Source of the DNA: an uncultured Planctomycetales bacterium
GTDB lineage: Bacteria > Planctomycetota > Planctomycetia > Pirellulales > S012-138
Direction: 5' to 3'
DNA: 64,000 nt
NCBI GenBank assembly: GCA_937982665.1
Contig: CALJLD010000060.1
Coordinates: 1-64,000, forward strand
The notes beneath the pieces are model-generated. The model was given only the letters and a program-made list of their open reading frames with translations, did not search any database and was not told where the DNA came from. Below, piece by piece: positions 1 through 8,127 of this stretch. Positions within the stretch are counted from its first letter, which is position 1. Every line of letters begins with the position of its first letter. A program made the translations under genes and the position numbers.

Positions 1-74
1 ATGTCCGCCTTGTATCGTTCCCAAAGCTCTTGAATCGGAATGTCGAGAGCGGGCGCGGTTGTGACTGATGCCAT
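1..74 (-). CDS. fliA: FliA-type flagellar sigma factor, N-terminus only (cut by window edge)
   Basis: Only the first 24 codons are present, starting with ATG at 74-72 and running off the left edge. The peptide contains the stretch IQELWERYKAD, which resembles the start of FliA/WhiG sigma-28 factors just before region 2. A clear ribosome binding site (GGAGGATGAA) lies directly upstream. It follows flhA, flhF and an flhG-like gene on the same strand, and this order ending in fliA is common in bacteria with polar flagella. The assignment rests on that context plus the short N-terminal match, so another sigma-70 family member cannot be excluded. Confidence 0.6.
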   Translation of the reverse strand, partial: MASVTTAPALDIPIQELWERYKAD

Positions 75-263
75 TTCATCCTCCGTGATATTCAGCAGCT
101 GCCGCGTACGTGACGTTGGCGTTGCTGCAGGCGGCCTTCCTTGGCCGACTCATCGCTGTTTCAAGTTAGGGGGTGTGTGCCAGGACAACTTGTTACGCAA
201 TTTTGCCTGTGACCAACCACAAGCCACTTGCAGCACGTCTCCGCGCGGTACACCGGTTTGCTA

Positions 264-485
264 TTAGCGATCCTTGCTCAGGACGGTTTGCTTCACGCTC
301 TCTTCCAGTGAGCGTTCGGCAATCCAACCAATCAGTTTTCCGATCACTGCAAACACCGCCATTGCCATCAAGGCGTTGGCTATAGCATCGCTGGCCGCAT
401 GCGATTGACTGACACCTCGACAGAGCGTGACGAGGAATGCCACGATTGCGAGAACACCCGCAAAGCTGCGACTGATGGACGCCAT
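264..485 (-). CDS. Small membrane protein in the flagellar cluster (hypothetical)
   Basis: A 73-aa protein with two probable membrane segments, about residues 8-24 and 36-54, and a charged C-terminus. It sits between the flhG-like gene and fliA on the same strand, so it may be co-transcribed with the flagellar genes. The reading frame stays open for about 24 codons upstream of the ATG at 485 but offers no other good start codon. I do not recognise a family. Its function is unknown; the location suggests a membrane role connected to flagellar assembly or placement, but this is inference only. Confidence 0.55.
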   Translation of the reverse strand: MASISRSFAGVLAIVAFLVTLCRGVSQSHAASDAIANALMAMAVFAVIGKLIGWIAERSLEESVKQTVLSKDR

Positions 486-637
486 CTGCGTAACGGCTTG
501 GGACAGATGAGGGACGGTGGCGCAAAGCGCGACTTGGCACTGTGTATTGATCGGTCATTGCGACTTCAATTCTTAGAAAAATTTCGCATTGCGGTTATTC
601 GGTTGGCTTTTCCGGTCAGGCAAACAAGTACAGCAAG

Positions 638-1471
638 CTAAGTGCATTCACTGGCGGCGCTCTCGGCGTTGCGTTGTTGCCATACATCCAGATCACTCAA
701 GATCCGTCGTAAACAAAGCCGCGCCGTGGCGTCATGCTCCAGCGCCGGATGCAAAGCATCTTGCGCGGAGCCGCTGGTCACGTGCGGCAAATACCCGGCA
801 AAGCCAAGTGTGATTCCCAGGAAGCGCTTCGCCGCGGCGGCGATACGTCCCCAAGTTTGTTCGGCGGATGCGCGGTTGGCCGCGCCATTGACCAGAATGC
901 GAATATCCCGGCATTGTGTTGGCAGATGCGTTTTGACCGCGGCGTAAGCTCCCATGATGCTTTCGTCCGTGTCCGAAGTCACCACAAGCACATGCGCGGC
1001 ATGGTCCCACACCGGGCACCAGCGCGATGTCGCCACATTGCCGCAGTCAACAATGACCGTGTCAAAGCCGCCACAAATTTGCGTTGCCACTTGTGAAACA
1101 GAACTCGCAATCTCCTGCCATTGGTCTGTTGTCACTTCCGCAGGCACCGCGTGCGTTGGTAAAAAGAACGCCTGGCCGGGGCCGCGTCCAATCGCGGCGG
1201 GAGCCTGATTGATGTCTTGAATCACTTCCGGCAGCGCCACTTGCGATGACATCCCCAGAACTGCGGATGCGCCAGCGTCCGCCGCGGCGTCAATCAACAG
1301 GGTCTTTAGCTCCTGATCAGCCTGAACTGCTGCAATGGCTCTCGCCACGCTGGTGCTTCCCACTTCGGCGCTACCGCCGGTGACGACGAGATAGCCCGCC
1401 CTCGCCGGAGCGGCGCCATCAGACTTCCGCTTCACGAGTTCGCGCAGGGCATAGGCTTGATCGCCGTACAT
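638..1471 (-). CDS. FlhG/MinD-like P-loop protein with degenerate Walker A
   Basis: This 277-aa protein has the fold signatures of the MinD/ParA/FlhG ATPases: a beta strand leading to a P-loop-like stretch at residues 32-41 (GGSAEVGSTS), LLIDAAADAG as the A' motif, VIVDCGN as Walker B and ILVNGAANRA near the C-terminal third. It lies directly downstream of flhF, the usual place of flhG, whose product sets flagellar number and stimulates the FlhF GTPase. The deviant Walker motif KGGVGKT reads SAEVGST here, so both the signature lysine and the phosphate-binding lysine are serines. Nucleotide binding or hydrolysis may be lost or altered. The start at 1471 has only a weak ribosome binding site. 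Confidence 0.7.
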   Translation of the reverse strand: MYGDQAYALRELVKRKSDGAAPARAGYLVVTGGSAEVGSTSVARAIAAVQADQELKTLLIDAAADAGASAVLGMSSQVALPEVIQDINQAPAAIGRGPGQAFFLPTHAVPAEVTTDQWQEIASSVSQVATQICGGFDTVIVDCGNVATSRWCPVWDHAAHVLVVTSDTDESIMGAYAAVKTHLPTQCRDIRILVNGAANRASAEQTWGRIAAAAKRFLGITLGFAGYLPHVTSGSAQDALHPALEHDATARLCLRRILSDLDVWQQRNAESAASECT

Positions 1472-1560
1472 GGTCAGTTTCCATCAAGCAGAAAGCGAAT
1501 ATTTGTTTGGCAACTTCCCGTCGTTGAGTCTCTTCTTGCAAGAACGAAAACAAGTTGAGA

Positions 1561-2787
1561 TTACACCCATTTGGCCGCAGCGGTTCGTGCGGCGGTCTCC
1601 TCTTCTGACGCCAACATCAGTCGCGTCAAACGCCGCGCCTGGGCGGCTTCGATATCGTCCGGTACGTTCTGCCCGTTGGTGATATAGCTGAGTGGGAAGT
1701 CGCCAGTCCGCAACAGCGGGAGCAAGTTCCCCATCTCGGTTGTCTCATCAAGTTTGGTAAGGATGAGCCCCCGCGCTCCCACCACTTTGAAGCGTTCGGC
1801 CGTGCGGACCAACGTGCTGGCGCCAGTGACGGCACTTAGCACCAGGTGCACATCCGTGGCTTGCGCCTCGTGCAGGAAGTCTTTGAGCTCGTGGATCTTC
1901 ACTTCGTCGCGCGGACTTCGTCCGGCGGTGTCCATCAGGATCAGGTCCATTCCGGACATGCGGCTGGCCGCTTCCCGCATTTCCCGCGGACTGGAAACCA
2001 CTTGCATCGGCAAGTCAATAATGTCCGCATAGGTGCGTAGCTGCTCAACGGCCGCGATACGATAGGTATCGACCGTAATCAAACCGACTTTGCGTTTATC
2101 GCGAAGGCGGAAGTTGGCCGCCAGCTTGGCGATGGTGGTGGTCTTGCCTACACCGGTTGGTCCGACGAGCGCCACGATATGCCTGCGGCCCGGCTCCAAC
2201 TCAATGGGGCCCCGCACTGCAATCTCGCTTTCGACAATCCGCGCCACGTGCGCTTTGACCATCAGCGGATCAGCAAGTTCCTCAGGCGTCGCCTCGGCGC
2301 GGATGCGTTCGATGTATTCGCGCGCCAACTCCTCAGGAATCTCTGACTCAATCAAGTCCGCGTAGAGTTGAAATAGCTCTTGCGGAACATCTTGTCGACC
2401 AGACGCCGCCGAGCGTTGGCAAAGATCATTGACCATCGATTGCAGGTCATTGATCCGCCGTTGCAAGTCCGCTCCTAACTCGCCGCCGCTGGCTGCGAAG
2501 TTCTCCGCCTGTTGCGGAAGGATGCTCGCTGGCAGTTCGCTCGTTCCAAGCTCGCTGGCAATGGACGCAGGCGCGTCTTCAGCACTCTCACCAAAGCGGC
2601 TGGGCACATTCACGCTGGCGGAAGCCGTGACTTCCACGCGGTATCCGCCAGGCACCCAGCCCAAGATCCCGCGACGTTTGCGTGTTTGCAAGATGGCCGC
2701 GTTGGGTCCCAGCTCTCGCCGTACCATGGCCAGGGCTTCGCTCATGGAAGCTGCCCGATATGTTTTGACTTGTGTGTTCTCGTTCAA
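1561..2787 (-). CDS. flhF: Flagellar biosynthesis GTPase FlhF
   Basis: 408 aa, an SRP-family GTPase that sets the site of polar flagellar assembly. The N-terminal B region (1-200) starts with VKTYRAASMSEAL and is variable. The NG domain shows the P-loop GPTGVGKTTT at 209-218, the DTYRIAAVEQL motif, DTAGRSPRD as G3 and TKLDET as G4. The start is a TTG at 2787 with GGAGA placed a proper distance upstream; no better ATG gives the full conserved N-terminus. It lies 72 bp after flhA and 89 bp before the flhG-like gene, and the three are probably one transcript. Confidence 0.95.
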   Translation of the reverse strand: MNENTQVKTYRAASMSEALAMVRRELGPNAAILQTRKRRGILGWVPGGYRVEVTASASVNVPSRFGESAEDAPASIASELGTSELPASILPQQAENFAASGGELGADLQRRINDLQSMVNDLCQRSAASGRQDVPQELFQLYADLIESEIPEELAREYIERIRAEATPEELADPLMVKAHVARIVESEIAVRGPIELEPGRRHIVALVGPTGVGKTTTIAKLAANFRLRDKRKVGLITVDTYRIAAVEQLRTYADIIDLPMQVVSSPREMREAASRMSGMDLILMDTAGRSPRDEVKIHELKDFLHEAQATDVHLVLSAVTGASTLVRTAERFKVVGARGLILTKLDETTEMGNLLPLLRTGDFPLSYITNGQNVPDDIEAAQARRLTRLMLASEEETAARTAAAKWV

Positions 2788-2859
2788 GGTCAGGTCTCCG
2801 GTTTTGAAGTCCCGATTGTCAGGTGTTGATGTTCGCTTGTTGTCTTGTAGCGTTGGCGA

Positions 2860-4956
2860 TTAATTCGCCGCGACCGCGTCCGTGACCATGCCGACGGACT
2901 CGATCACCGTGTCGCGTGTGATTTCCGTGTAGCTCAGCACCACAAGGTGAGGCAGGTGTGATTGCGTGAGTTGCTTCAAGCCGGCGCGGATTTGCGGACT
3001 GACCAGCACGACAGGCGAACGCCCTTGCGCGGCCAGGTTGTTGAGTTCTTTGCTGATTCGCTCGCAAGTCACCTGCACCGCTGGCGGCGACATCCGGACG
3101 AACAGCCCTCGCTCGCTGTGTTCGATGCCTGCTCGAATGCGATCTTCCAAGGCCGGATCCAGCGTGACCACGTACAAGCGGTTCTCCGCATCGCGGTAGC
3201 GGCTGCAAATCGTTCTCGCCAGGCGATGTCGCACGTGCTCGGTCAGCAGGACCGGGTCTTTGCCCACGCGGCCAGCGGCATCGCCCAAGGCTTCCAGGAT
3301 GATGCTCAGCGGCCTGATCGAGACACCTTCGCGGAGCAGCATCTGCAAGATTTGCTGCACTTCCGCCACAGTCATTTGTTTTGGCACCAACTCATCCACA
3401 ACCGCCGGCGAATTCTTCTTCAACTCGTCAACCAGATGCTTGGTCGCATCGCGAGTGAGCAATTCGTCGGCATGTCTGCGCACAACTTCGGTCACATGCG
3501 TGGCCAACACGCTGGTGGGTTCCACAACGGTGAAGCCCTTCATCTTGGCGTCATCAACTTGCCCGGCTTCAATCCACGTGGCATCGGTGCCAAACGCGGG
3601 GTCCTTGGTGGCTTGACCTTGGATCTCGCCGGAAGTTGCGCCAGAGTCGAGCGCCAGGTATCGGCCCGGCATCAATTCGCCATTGGCAACGGCAACATCG
3701 GCGATCTTGATCTGGTAGCCGGTTTGCTCCAGCCGGAAGTTATCGCGAATCCGTACCTTGGGCATGATGATGCCGAGGTCCGCGGCCACTTGCTGACGAA
3801 TGCTTTGAATGCGTTGGAGAAGATCACCGCCGCGGTTGGGATCGGCCAGGCGAATCAACCCGACACCAATCTCCACTTCCATGGGATCCACAACCAGGTA
3901 GTCCTCAATCCGCTCTTCCGGCGGCTTGGGCTTCTCTTCCTTCTTCTGCGCGGCCTCTTCTGCAGCTGCTTTGTTACGACGCACAAGAACCACCGCCAAG
4001 ATGCCGCAGGAGCTGGCAATCAAGAACAACGGCGCGGCAGGCAGTTCCGTGAACACCAAAATCCCCAGGAAACCGCCGGCCACGGCCAACGCTTCAGGGC
4101 GAGAGAACAACTGCTTGATGAATTCGGACGGCAGGTTGGTGCTGTCCGTGCTTCGTGTAATCAACAAGGCCGCGGCCACGGAAACCAGAAATGCCGGAAC
4201 CTGGCTGACCAGGCCATCACCAATGGTCAGCAGTGTGAACAAGGAAGCCGCGTCGGAAAGACCCATCCCGGCTTCAATCGTTCCCACCAACAGCCCGCCG
4301 ATGATATTCACCAACGTGATCATGATGCCTGCGATGGCATCGCCACGGACGAACTTGCTGGCACCATCCATTGCGCCAAAGAAGTCGGCCTGACGTGTGA
4401 TCTCTGAGCGGCGGCGTTGGGCTTCGTGTTCGTCAATGATGCCTGCGTTCAAGTCCGCATCGATGGCCATTTGCCGTCCCGGCATTCCATCCAATGCGAA
4501 CCGCGCGGCGACTTCACTGATGCGCGTGGCGCCCTTGGTGATGACGACAAACTGAATCAGCACAATGATGATGAAAATGATCAGCCCGACAACGACCTTA
4601 TCTCCGGCCACAAACTGACCAAAGCTGCGAATCACTTCGCCGGCTGCGGACAAACCGGCATCGCCGGCGCGGGTGAGAATTAATCGCGTTGTGGCAATGT
4701 TGAGTACCAACCGCCCAAGCGTGGAGGCCAGCAGCAACGTCGGAAAGATCGAGAATTCCAGCGGCGTGCGGACATAGATGGTCGTCAACAACATGATGAC
4801 GGCCAACGTGATGTTGGCGGCCAGCATCACGTCCATCAACAGCGGCGGCAACGGAACGAGGATCACCAGCACGCTGGCAATTAAGCCAACGGGCAGGATC
4901 AAATCGCGTCCGCGCGAAAGAAGCGGACGCGCGGAGTTTCCGCCGGAAGGCGCCAT
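2860..4956 (-). CDS. flhA: Flagellar type III export gate protein FlhA
   Basis: 698 aa, the inner-membrane export gate component of the flagellar type III secretion system. The N-terminal half has about eight hydrophobic segments beginning LILPVGLIASVLVILVPLP. The cytoplasmic FHIPEP signature region is seen in RISEVAARFALDGMPGRQ followed by IDADLNAGIIDE. The C-terminal half, after a Lys/Glu-rich linker near residue 330, is the cytoplasmic substrate-docking domain. I prefer the ATG at 4956, preceded by GAGGACGCGG, over the TTG at 4968 which has no ribosome binding site. It is the first gene of the flagellar block seen here; flhB and the fli export genes are not in the window. Confidence 0.95.
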   Translation of the reverse strand: MAPSGGNSARPLLSRGRDLILPVGLIASVLVILVPLPPLLMDVMLAANITLAVIMLLTTIYVRTPLEFSIFPTLLLASTLGRLVLNIATTRLILTRAGDAGLSAAGEVIRSFGQFVAGDKVVVGLIIFIIIVLIQFVVITKGATRISEVAARFALDGMPGRQMAIDADLNAGIIDEHEAQRRRSEITRQADFFGAMDGASKFVRGDAIAGIMITLVNIIGGLLVGTIEAGMGLSDAASLFTLLTIGDGLVSQVPAFLVSVAAALLITRSTDSTNLPSEFIKQLFSRPEALAVAGGFLGILVFTELPAAPLFLIASSCGILAVVLVRRNKAAAEEAAQKKEEKPKPPEERIEDYLVVDPMEVEIGVGLIRLADPNRGGDLLQRIQSIRQQVAADLGIIMPKVRIRDNFRLEQTGYQIKIADVAVANGELMPGRYLALDSGATSGEIQGQATKDPAFGTDATWIEAGQVDDAKMKGFTVVEPTSVLATHVTEVVRRHADELLTRDATKHLVDELKKNSPAVVDELVPKQMTVAEVQQILQMLLREGVSIRPLSIILEALGDAAGRVGKDPVLLTEHVRHRLARTICSRYRDAENRLYVVTLDPALEDRIRAGIEHSERGLFVRMSPPAVQVTCERISKELNNLAAQGRSPVVLVSPQIRAGLKQLTQSHLPHLVVLSYTEITRDTVIESVGMVTDAVAAN

Positions 4957-5307
4957 CCGCGTCCTCAATTAGTGCCAAAAAGAAGGTTCGCCACAAGGGA
5001 AAGTGGGGCGGGACGATACTGAATGCCCTTAACAAAGTCCAGGGCGATCAAGAACCGAATGCGCGCAGTCAACGCAACTTCGCATTGGGCACAGAACCAC
5101 TAACCACAAAGCACATCATGTTCAGGTGACTGCTGTTGTGGCATGCACAACGTTGCAAGCCCTGCTGGCGAAGGACCGCCGCAACGTACACGCATTCACC
5201 GCATCTGCATTTTCCCGCGGACTGATTGCGCAAAGAAAAACGGCGTCCCCGAGATTGGGAACGCCGCTTTTGCATGATCGTCTTTAAACGCAAGCTGGCG
5301 AACGCGA
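4957..5307. other. Gene-free stretch between rpsI and flhA
   Basis: About 350 bp upstream of flhA and downstream of rpsI. It holds the rpsI terminator (listed separately). I see no convincing coding frame, tRNA or other RNA gene. It should contain the flhA promoter on the minus strand, but no clear sigma-28 or sigma-54 sequence could be singled out. Confidence 0.5.
5235..5271 (-). terminator. Rho-independent terminator of rplM-rpsI
   Basis: The stem pairs 5241-5249 (CGGCGTCCC) with 5257-5266 (GGGAACGCCG) with one bulged A. In the minus-strand transcript it is followed by TTTTTC. It lies 36 bp after the rpsI stop codon. The other strand has a run of only four T after the stem, so it may be weakly bidirectional. 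Confidence 0.8.
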
Positions 5308-5706
5308 TTAACGCTTGGAGAACTGCGTGCCGCGGCGAGCGCCATGCAGACCGTACTTCTTGCGTTCTTTCTTGCGGGCGTCACGAGTCAGCAAGTGCTG
5401 ATCCTTTAGGACTTCGTAATGCTCCTCATTGTACTTTCGCAACGCGCGAGCAATGCCGAGCATGATAGCACCGGCTTGACCCGTCATGCCGCCGCCGTGC
5501 ACGCGAATAATCACGTCCACTTTGCCGGCTTCTTCCGTGGCATTCAGCGCCGCCATCACGGCATTCTGATGTTGCTGAACGGGGAAGAACTCTTTGAGCT
5601 CGCGCTTGTTAATGGTGATCTGGCCATTCCCAGGACGGATGCGAACCCGCGCGACGGAGGTCTTGCGTCGGCCGGTGCCCAAAGAGTCTTGCTGTGCAGT
5701 CGCCAT
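5308..5706 (-). CDS. rpsI: 30S ribosomal protein S9
   Basis: 132 aa, the normal length for S9. Family landmarks are visible: GTGRRKTSVARVRI near the N-terminus, the HGGGMTGQAGAI loop, and the very basic C-terminus RKKERKKYGLHGARRGTQFSKR-type tail that ends in KR and reaches the P-site tRNA in the ribosome. It follows rplM after an 85-bp gap on the same strand, the standard L13-S9 pair, and is followed by a strong terminator. Confidence 0.97.
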   Translation of the reverse strand: MATAQQDSLGTGRRKTSVARVRIRPGNGQITINKRELKEFFPVQQHQNAVMAALNATEEAGKVDVIIRVHGGGMTGQAGAIMLGIARALRKYNEEHYEVLKDQHLLTRDARKKERKKYGLHGARRGTQFSKR

Positions 5707-5791
5707 CTGTTATTGATCCGCGTGTTCTCGATTGTTTGCTTGAGCTTTCGCTGCTGCGATTGCTAATTGTATTCGTGCTAATTGTGTTTCG

Positions 5792-6244
5792 TTATGCGCC
5801 AGCGCCCGTTTTAACTCGGCCAATCGCCCAAGGCTGCGGCGCTTGCGATTGATGCGGGTGGTCCGCGCCGGCATACACTTTGAGCTTGGCCAACATTTTG
5901 CGAGCCAGCTTATTCTTGGGAAGCATCCGGCGAACAGCCTCGGAGAGAATCATCTCCGGCTTCTTGGCTTTGCGGGCTTCCGCTGTCTCTTCACGCAAGC
6001 CCGGATAGCCGGTGTACCAGGTGTACCGCTTTTGTTGCCACTTCTTGCCAGTGAACACCACTTTGTCAGCATTGGTGACCACAACAAAGTCGCCCGTATC
6101 CACGTGCGGAGTATAAGTGGGGCGATGTTTTCCCATCAGGATCATAGCGATCTCGGAAGCCAAACGACCGACGACCTGATCTTCGGCGTCGATAATCCAC
6201 CAATTGGCTTCAATCTCGCCTGGTTTTGCTTGATACGTGGTCAT
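5792..6244 (-). CDS. rplM: 50S ribosomal protein L13
   Basis: 150 aa from the ATG at 6244. The sequence shows the L13 core WWIIDAEDQVVGRLASEIA, MGKHRPTYTPHVDTGD and AVRRMLPKNKLARKML. A longer in-frame start at 6289 would add 15 residues that are not like L13, so the internal ATG, preceded by GGCGGACC, is preferred. First gene of the L13-S9 operon; its promoter should lie in the 370-bp region upstream. Confidence 0.97.
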   Translation of the reverse strand: MTTYQAKPGEIEANWWIIDAEDQVVGRLASEIAMILMGKHRPTYTPHVDTGDFVVVTNADKVVFTGKKWQQKRYTWYTGYPGLREETAEARKAKKPEMILSEAVRRMLPKNKLARKMLAKLKVYAGADHPHQSQAPQPWAIGRVKTGAGA

Positions 6245-6616
6245 TTTGGTCCGCCAGTTTTGGCTTGCTCCCGGCCGCCAGCACGGCATGGCCGGATTTG
6301 CCCTAGATGGTGAAAAACAAGCAACTTATCGCAATCTCAAGACGGCATCAAGACCCCTTGTTCCCACACTTTACGAGCAATAGTGTGTTGGCAGAGAGAC
6401 GCTCGCCGCCGGCCATCTCTGCTGTTTCAGACCATTCATTTCGCAAGTTCCCTCAAACGGGGACAAACGGCGTTGTCAGCCCATGCTGACCGCCAACGCG
6501 TCCCCTGGCTGGGTCAGGCGTCTTTTGGGCCGCAAGGACGCTGCTACGACCGATTTCAGGCTATGTTTCTTTGATCTCGAGGCGAAATGCTTCGCCCTCA
6601 AACCACTGCGTGAAGC
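6245..6616. other. Divergent intergenic region between rplM and pntAA
   Basis: About 370 bp between two divergently read operons. It must hold promoters for both. No coding frame looks real. I cannot point to a convincing -35/-10 pair or a recognised ribosomal leader structure. Confidence 0.5.
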
Positions 6617-7843
6617 ATGAGAATTGGCATTCCAAAAGAGACGTTTCCAGGCGAGCACCGGGTCGCGTTGGTTCCCAATGCGCTGATGCCGCTGACCAAG
6701 AAAGGCTTTGAAGTCCTGGTGGAGCACGACGCTGGAAAAGCGGCCGGCTTCCAGGATTCCGAATATGAACGCCGCGGGGCGAAGGTCACCGCCGACCGGT
6801 CCGAAGTCTTCGCCGCGGACATTGTGCTGCAAGTTCGAGTTGCCGGCGCCAATCCCGACGCCGGGGCGAACGACCTGCAGTACCTATCTTCAAACCAAAC
6901 CGTGATCGGCTTTTGCGAACCGCTGGGCGAACCGCAACAAGTCGCGGAGTTCGCCAAGACTGGCGCAACCCTCTATTCCATGGAGACCATCCCCCGCATC
7001 ACACGGGCCCAGTCCATGGACGCCCTCAGTTCCATGGCGACCGTTGCCGGGTACAAGGCCGCACTCTTGGCCGCCAGTAATCTGCCCAAGATGTTTCCCA
7101 TGATGATGACGGCCGCCGGGACCATGGCGCCCGCGAAAGTCTTCATCGTGGGTGCAGGCGTCGCTGGCCTGCAGGCAATCGCCAGTTGCCGTAAGCTGGG
7201 AGCCGTCGTTTGTGCCTATGACATTCGCCCGGCTGTCAAGGAAGAGGTCGAGAGCCTGGGTGCCAAGTTCCTGGAGTTTGACCTGGATACGTCGCAAGCC
7301 CAAGGAACCGGCGGCTACGCCAAGGAAGCCAAAGAAGAGTTCCTGGCCAAGCAGCGCGAAATGATGCTGCAGGCGATGGAAGAAAACGACGTTGTCATCA
7401 CAACCGCCGCTGTTCCTGGCCGCAAAGCTCCCATCCTGGTAACTCAGGAAATGGTCGAGCGCATGAAGCCAGGTTCCGTGATTGTTGACCTGGCCGCGGA
7501 ACGGGGCGGTAACTGTGCTCTGACGAAGCCTGGCGAAACCGTGACACACAACGGCGTCACCATCGTCTGTCCGGTGAATTTGCCGGCACAGGTGCCCTTC
7601 GATGCCAGCACGATGTACGCGAAGAATATCTCGACGCTGCTCTTACACCTGGTTGAAGACGGCACTTTCAAGCTGGACATGGATGACGAGATCACTCGCG
7701 AAACGCTGATTGTTCGCGATGGCGAAGTGGCGCATCCACAAGTTCGTGAAAGCCTGGAGTTGCCGCCGCTGGAATCGACAGCCGCCGTGGAGACCTCGGA
7801 AGCTGGCGACAACGCGACACAGGAAAGCGAGGGGAATGACTGA
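6617..7843 (+). CDS. pntAA: NAD(P) transhydrogenase subunit alpha, soluble NAD-binding part
   Basis: 408 aa. It starts with MRIGIPKETFPGEHRVALVP and carries the alanine dehydrogenase/transhydrogenase domains, with the nucleotide-binding turn VFIVGAGVAGLQAIA near residue 177 and the RGGN loop (LAAERGGNCALT) near residue 295. It is domain I of proton-translocating transhydrogenase, which transfers hydride between NADH and NADP+ and is driven by the proton gradient. The last 30 residues are an acidic low-complexity tail. The stop overlaps the start of pntAB (TGATGG), so translation is coupled. The alpha subunit is split in two genes, as in many alphaproteobacteria and planctomycetes. Confidence 0.95.
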   Translation: MRIGIPKETFPGEHRVALVPNALMPLTKKGFEVLVEHDAGKAAGFQDSEYERRGAKVTADRSEVFAADIVLQVRVAGANPDAGANDLQYLSSNQTVIGFCEPLGEPQQVAEFAKTGATLYSMETIPRITRAQSMDALSSMATVAGYKAALLAASNLPKMFPMMMTAAGTMAPAKVFIVGAGVAGLQAIASCRKLGAVVCAYDIRPAVKEEVESLGAKFLEFDLDTSQAQGTGGYAKEAKEEFLAKQREMMLQAMEENDVVITTAAVPGRKAPILVTQEMVERMKPGSVIVDLAAERGGNCALTKPGETVTHNGVTIVCPVNLPAQVPFDASTMYAKNISTLLLHLVEDGTFKLDMDDEITRETLIVRDGEVAHPQVRESLELPPLESTAAVETSEAGDNATQESEGND

Positions 7844-8127
7844 TGGATTTCATCACCGGCTTAACCATCTTTGTCCTGGCCGTGTTCGTAGGCTTTGAGA
7901 TCATCACCAAGATCCCGCCGACATTGCACACCCCACTGATGTCTGGCTCAAACGCCATCAGCGGCATCGCCGTGGTGGGCGCTGTGCTGGCCGCGGGTTC
8001 CGAGAATGTGACCTTCGCCGCGGTGCTGGGAATGATCGCGCTGATCCTGGCGATGGTGAATGTCGTCGGCGGCTTCCTGGTCACGGACCGCATGCTGCAC
8101 ATGTTTCGACGAAAGGACGGCAAGTGA
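7843..8127 (+). CDS. pntAB: NAD(P) transhydrogenase subunit alpha, membrane part
   Basis: 94 aa with three hydrophobic segments. The stretch FVGFEIITKIPPTLHTPLMS followed by NAISGIAVVGA is diagnostic of the membrane part of the alpha subunit. It ends MLHMFRRKDGK. The gene overlaps both neighbours: its ATG overlaps the pntAA stop, and its TGA overlaps the GTG start of pntB. Together with PntB it forms the proton channel of the enzyme. Confidence 0.95.
   Translation: MDFITGLTIFVLAVFVGFEIITKIPPTLHTPLMSGSNAISGIAVVGAVLAAGSENVTFAAVLGMIALILAMVNVVGGFLVTDRMLHMFRRKDGK

Noticed and set aside
2962..4407. 481-aa open frame on the plus strand opposite flhA
   Set aside because: Antisense shadow of flhA; rich in His/Gln/Arg as expected from reading the reverse strand, no recognisable domain.
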